Below are positions 59,155 to 64,000 of a DNA stretch of 64,000 nt, piece by piece (within the stretch, counting starts at the first letter, position 1; each line of letters begins with the position of its first letter). The DNA is taken from the NCBI RefSeq assembly GCF_017876515.1, contig NZ_JAGIOC010000001.1, forward strand, positions 3,906,001-3,970,000, given 5' to 3'. A program made the position numbers and the translations under genes. A model generated the notes under the pieces. The model made no database searches and was not told where the DNA came from. It saw nothing but the letters and a program-made list of their open reading frames with translations. Origin of the DNA: Brachybacterium fresconis (lineage in GTDB: Bacteria; Actinomycetota; Actinomycetes; Actinomycetales; Dermabacteraceae).

Positions 59155-60508
59155 CACGACCTCCTCATCCGCGGCGCTGACCGCGCCGCCGACAGCGACA
59201 GCAGCACCGGGGCCAGCGAGGACGGGCCCTCCCAGGCCGTCACCGGGACCCCGGACTCGCGCAGCTCCCGCACGGTCCTCTCGCGCAGCAGGCGGCGCAG
59301 CGCCCACGCCTCCGGCCAGAACCGGTCCGAGACCTTGCCGTCCAGGCGCAGCGGCTTGCCCTTCAGCACGGACACGTCGCCGATGCTCGGCGGGAGCGTG
59401 TCCACGACGATGACGTCCGCCCCGTGCGCCACGAGGACCCCGATCTGCGCGATGGCCTCGGCGTGCAGCAGCGGGGAGCAGACCACCGTCAGGGTGCCGG
59501 GCCGCACCGTGCGCAGCCGACGGGCGGGGCGGGCGCGACCGTCCTCGCGGGTCGCCCGGGCGAGGGCGTCGGTGAGCACGCGCAGCTGCCGCGGTCCGGT
59601 GCCCGGCCGGATCGGACCGATCAGGTGCCCGATGTCGAACACCGAGACCCGATCGCCGGCGGTGAGGTAGTGCCTGGCCACCGCGGAGGTCGCCCGGATC
59701 GTCATGTCGAGGCTGGTGGGGGCGCTCTCGCCGCTCCAGGGGGCCGCGGCGACGTCCGCGATGGTATCGGTGACGAGCAGGACGTCGGTGTCCTGCTCGG
59801 TGAAGGTCGCGTTGGTGTGCAGCGTGCCGGTGCGGTTGGAGACGCGCCAGTTGATGCGGTGGAGCCGGTCACCGGGGCGGAACGCCCGCACCTCCGACAG
59901 GGCGGTGCCGTCGCCGCGCCGCCGGGACAGATGCATCCCGCTGATCCCGATCGGCGTCGGGACCTCCACGGGCGCTTCGAGCACCGTCGAGTGCGGGATC
60001 ACCTGCACATCCAGCCGCGGCAGCCGCTGTTGGGCGCGGAATGCGCCGAAGGCATCGCTGACCAGCACGTGCACCGGCCCCACACGGATCCGACCCCACC
60101 GCTGAGCACTGACGCGCAGCCGGAGCGACCCGTCGCCGGCCGCGGAGCCGTGCCGGGGTGAGAAGCGGGAGTGGGGCGGCAGCGGGATCGTGGCCGCGGT
60201 CAGCACGCCCGGAGCGGTCCGGACCGAGACGGCTGCTGTACCGCCCTCCTCGATGGAACGGCGATTGGGTGTCACGGTGGCCGCCACCGTGCCGTGCTCC
60301 TCCCCGCGCGCGACCCGACGGGCGACGGCGACCAGCGTCCACACCAGCAGCGGCAGGCCGGCGAGGATGATCACCGGCCGTCCCACCAGAACCGCCAGTG
60401 CCAGGCAGGCGCACCCGATCACCGCAGCACGCACCAGCGCGGCGGTCGGCCTGGTCGGCACCCGAGGCGGTCCGGTCGGCCGACCGTGCGGCCCGGGCGG
60501 GGAGGTGG

Positions 60509-60512
<4 letters not shown>
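59154..60512 (-). CDS. DUF58 domain membrane protein
   Basis: A 452-residue protein with two N-terminal membrane helices (about 25-65) and a long cytoplasmic or external part carrying the DUF58 core: FRPGDRLHRINWRVSNRTGTLHTN followed by a VWA-like fold. DUF58 proteins are regular partners of MoxR ATPases and are thought to be chaperoned by them. GTG 60512 overlaps the MoxR stop (GTGA). Confidence 0.9.
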
Positions 60513-61530
<1,018 letters not shown>

Positions 61531-61534
<4 letters not shown>

Positions 61535-62040
61535 CGATCCCTCTCCTCGCCGGCGGCGGCGAGCTCTCGTAGATAGCGGTGCAGGGTGCGTCGGTCGATG
61601 GGGCCGACGGGATGGTTCTCGGCGTCGGGATGACGGGATTCGGCGATCAGACGGGTCAGGCCGGCGCTGAGCGGCGGGGCCTCGGGGTCGTGGGCGCGCT
61701 CATCGGCGACGTCACCGAGGGTGCGGGCCAGCCCGCGCGAGGTCATGCGGCGCGAGGGCTGGGCACCGTGGACGAGATCCTCGAGGCGCCGCACCCGCAT
61801 GTCCCGGGAGTGGGGCAGCGCGTAGTCGACGTCCAGATCCAGCTCGGGGGCGTCCAGCTCGTCGGCGCGTGACGCCTCCGACCGGGTGATCCACCAGATC
61901 GTCCCGCCGGCGAAGCCCAGCGCGATCGGCACCGGCAGCGGGATCAGCAGGTCGAACAGGGTGAAGACGCCGACGACGAGCAGGGCGATGCCGACGCCGA
62001 CCCCCAGGCGCCACAGCAGCGGCAGCAGGTTCCGCATCAT
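61531..62040 (-). CDS. Two-helix membrane protein in the MoxR operon
   Basis: A 169-residue protein with two helices (about 10-50) and a charged cytoplasmic domain (SRDMRVRRLEDLVHGAQPSRR, ending HRYLRELAAAGEERDR). Family not recognised. It overlaps both neighbours by 4 bp, so it is made in step with MoxR and the DUF4129 protein. Confidence 0.8.
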
Positions 62041-62792
62041 CCCGCCCCCTCCTCGACGCGGGCGTCGAGATCGGTGGTGAGACGGTCGAGCAGCTCGATC
62101 GCGTCCTCGCGGTCGGCCTCGACCAGCGGCTGGTCGTCGAACAGCGCCCGACGGTACAGATGGGCGAGCCGGTCCAGGGCGGAGCGGTCCAGCTGCAGGG
62201 TCGCCAGCACCGCCACCACGAATTCGAGGGTGGTCTGGGAAGGCCGACGTCGGACGCCGGCGGCGGCGATCGCCCGCTCCAGGGCCAGCCAGGCCGCGAT
62301 CACCGCATCATGGGCCTCGACCACCGTCGACAGATGCCCTCGAGCGTCCTCGAAGGCGGCGCGGACCTGCGTGACGGTCAGCTCGTCCTCATCGGCCTCG
62401 TCGGCCAGGGGCGGTGCGGGACGGGCGAGCTGGCGCATCCGGTGGATCACCCAGGCGGCGACGATCGCGAGGATCACGCCGAGCACGATGAGGGCGGTGG
62501 TCACCGCGGTGCCCGAGCGGTCCGGGCGCGGGGGCTGCTCCGGGGGCGCGGCGGTCTCGAACGTCGGCATCTCCTCCGCCTCGCGGGTGACGAAGCTGGG
62601 CAGGTCCCGGGTGGCATCGCCGACGTAGACGGGGTCCCCGGCGCGCTCGGCGGAGGCACCGAGGGTGGCCAGGCCGAGCCCGCCCAGAGCGGCGATCAGC
62701 AACAGCACGGCGAGGAGGCGGCGATGCGGGCCGGCGGTGCCCCCGGGGCCGGTGCCGCCGGTCCCGCCGGTGCCGCCGTCCTCGCCGGTCAT
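62037..62792 (-). CDS. DUF4129-like membrane protein
   Basis: A 251-residue protein: Gly/Thr-rich N-terminus, a first helix (about 25-45), an extracytoplasmic segment, a second helix (about 95-117) and a C-terminal helical domain with TLEFVVAVLATLQLDRSALDRLAHLYRRALFDD, the DUF4129 pattern. In other bacteria DUF4129 is often fused to a transglutaminase in MoxR/DUF58 operons; no transglutaminase is present here. Confidence 0.85.
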   Translation of the reverse strand: MTGEDGGTGGTGGTGPGGTAGPHRRLLAVLLLIAALGGLGLATLGASAERAGDPVYVGDATRDLPSFVTREAEEMPTFETAAPPEQPPRPDRSGTAVTTALIVLGVILAIVAAWVIHRMRQLARPAPPLADEADEDELTVTQVRAAFEDARGHLSTVVEAHDAVIAAWLALERAIAAAGVRRRPSQTTLEFVVAVLATLQLDRSALDRLAHLYRRALFDDQPLVEADREDAIELLDRLTTDLDARVEEGAG

Positions 62793-64000
62793 GTCGTCGG
62801 CCCCTCCGAGGTGCCGGGGGCGCCGTGCGGGGAGGCGATGATGATGGACTGCTCCCCGGCGATGCGGGTGAGGATCAGGGTGGCCGCCTCGTGCCCGAAC
62901 CGGCGCGGTCGGAGCTTGCGGCGCAGCTCATCGGGCTCGACCGCCGTGCCGCGCTTCTTGATCTCGAGCACCCCGAGGTGATGCTCGCGCAGATAGGAGG
63001 TCAGCCGCTTCAGCCCGAACGGCATCACGTCGCGCACGGCATAGCCGCGGGCGAAGGGCGTGTCGACCCGGCGGTCCCCGGTGAGATAGGCGATGGTCTC
63101 ATCGAGCGTGCGGGCTCCCAGCTCGGTGGCCAGGCACCCGATCAGGCCCGCGCGGATCACCGCTCCGTCGGGCTCGTAGAGATGATCGCCGAGCGCACCG
63201 GGCGCGGGATCGGGAATCGCCTCCGCGCCGCGGTCCAGGCGGTGCGCCCCGGCCCGGTCGATGAGAACCGCCGAGGAGGTCACACCCTCCCGGGCGAGCG
63301 GACCGAACCAGGCGGTGGCCTCGAGGACCTGCCCGTGGAAGGACAGCCACTGGGTCTCGATGTCGTGCGGGAGCGCATCACGGTCGATGCCGGGACCGAG
63401 CTTCGCGCCCAATGGCCCGGCCTCTCCGTCGCGGCCGAGGCGATGGGCGAGATCGATGACGGCCGACAGCGGTGGCTCGTACTCCTCGGGGTCGTGCAGC
63501 CGCCGCGTGCCGCTGCGGGTCGGGGCACGACGGGCCGGGTCCAGCCAGATGCCCTCGGTGTCGGTGGGGTCGTGGCCCTCGGCCCGGCCCAGATGCACCG
63601 TGGCCGCCGGGAAGGAGCGCAGGTTCATGGTGGCGACGGCGACGGCGAGCGGGTCGCGGTCCACGGCCCGCACCTGCAGGCCCAGGCCCGCCAGCGCCAT
63701 GGCATCCCCGCCGATCCCGCAGCCGAGATCCGCGACCGAGGCGACGCCTGCGCGCTGGAAGCGCTCCGCGTGCATCGCCGCGACCGGCAGTCGGGTCGCC
63801 TGTTCGAGGCCGTGCGGTGTGAACAGCATCGAGGAGGCGAATTCGCCGAACTTGTCGGCCGCCCGTGCCCGCAGCCGCGACTGCGTCATCACGGCGGAGA
63901 CCAGCTCCGGGGAATGGCCGGCCCCGCGCAGCCGGGCGCCCTGACGCAGGGCATCCTGCTCGCGGTAGGGCGGCAACGAGTTCAGCAGCGCCCAGCCGGA
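62789..64000 (-). CDS. THUMP-like domain SAM-dependent methyltransferase, 5' truncated
   Basis: The reading frame is open to the window edge (visible part about 403 residues, codons before TTG 63974-63976 read SGWALLNS), so the true start lies beyond 64000. Seen: QSRLRARAADKFGEFASSMLFT, the SAM motif VADLGCGIGGDAMAL, and IWLDPARRAPTRSG. The C-terminal third is the THUMP-like domain (GVLEIKKRGTAVEPDELRRKL). Probably a nucleic-acid or RNA methyltransferase; target unknown. It overlaps the DUF4129 gene by 4 bp, making it the upstream visible member of the operon. Confidence 0.88.
   Translation of the reverse strand, partial: SGWALLNSLPPYREQDALRQGARLRGAGHSPELVSAVMTQSRLRARAADKFGEFASSMLFTPHGLEQATRLPVAAMHAERFQRAGVASVADLGCGIGGDAMALAGLGLQVRAVDRDPLAVAVATMNLRSFPAATVHLGRAEGHDPTDTEGIWLDPARRAPTRSGTRRLHDPEEYEPPLSAVIDLAHRLGRDGEAGPLGAKLGPGIDRDALPHDIETQWLSFHGQVLEATAWFGPLAREGVTSSAVLIDRAGAHRLDRGAEAIPDPAPGALGDHLYEPDGAVIRAGLIGCLATELGARTLDETIAYLTGDRRVDTPFARGYAVRDVMPFGLKRLTSYLREHHLGVLEIKKRGTAVEPDELRRKLRPRRFGHEAATLILTRIAGEQSIIIASPHGAPGTSEGPTT

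Overview
The window is 64 kb of very GC-rich DNA with short intergenic gaps, many GTG/TTG starts and overlapping ATGA/GTGA/TGATG gene junctions. Gene content points to a Gram-positive actinobacterium of the Micrococcales type (Brachybacterium/Dermabacteraceae-like is my guess): DUF418 and DUF4031 proteins, an XPB-type helicase plus its separate N-terminal-domain partner, a 13E12/DUF222 HNH protein, a DUF6318 lipoprotein, a MoxR-DUF58-DUF4129 operon and a Corynebacterium-like sialic-acid cluster. I see no insertion sequence, prophage, CRISPR array or rRNA.

Layout. 1-4.4 kb (+): GNAT fragment, zinc alcohol dehydrogenase, RNase HI fused to an NTF2-like domain, DUF418 membrane protein, DUF4031 protein. 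4.5-10.7 kb (-): two-component sensor and regulator, LapA-like membrane protein, XPB helicase, glutamine/proline-rich membrane protein. 11-16.3 kb: 6-phosphogluconate dehydrogenase (+), small membrane protein and XPB-associated protein (-), tRNA-Leu(UAA), YggS protein (+). 16.5-23.1 kb: ROK repressor (-) divergent from an MFS exporter, a PLP trans-sulfuration enzyme, Bax-inhibitor-like protein and cardiolipin synthase (+). 23.2-28 kb: two paralogous membrane-anchored proteins (-), ThiD-like kinase (+), lipoprotein NagZ (-). 27.5-32.3 kb (+): a four-gene overlapping operon (DUF4287, S9 peptidase, DinB-like, alpha/beta hydrolase lacking its serine). 32.5-37.6 kb: mucin-like exported protein, DUF2079 membrane protein, large secreted subtilase.

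37.7-49.8 kb is the clearest functional unit: a sialic-acid scavenging operon on the minus strand. It reads binding lipoprotein, permease, permease-ATPase fusion, ATPase, NanA, ROK kinase (NanK), NanE, then two sialidases; a divergent FadR-type GntR regulator sits at the operon head with a palindromic candidate operator between them. One sialidase carries a twin-arginine leader and would release sialic acid outside. The ABC transporter imports it, and NanA, NanK and NanE convert it through ManNAc and ManNAc-6-P to GlcNAc-6-P. A secreted subtilase next door and a sulfatase at 57 kb fit a glycoprotein-feeding lifestyle, though that link is inference.

49.9-64 kb: ArsD-fold protein without metal-binding cysteines, TetR with a divergent alcohol dehydrogenase, MsrA, a lipoprotein and PKD-type exported protein in a visibly AT-richer patch, HNH protein, sulfatase, and the minus-strand operon THUMP-like methyltransferase, DUF4129 protein, membrane protein, MoxR, DUF58, membrane protein.

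A feature running through the whole window is an unusual number of short tandem-repeat arrays (15-32 bp units), each with its own unit sequence, mostly at gene 3' ends and in intergenic gaps; some have entered coding frames, as in the sensor kinase tail and the DUF418 protein.
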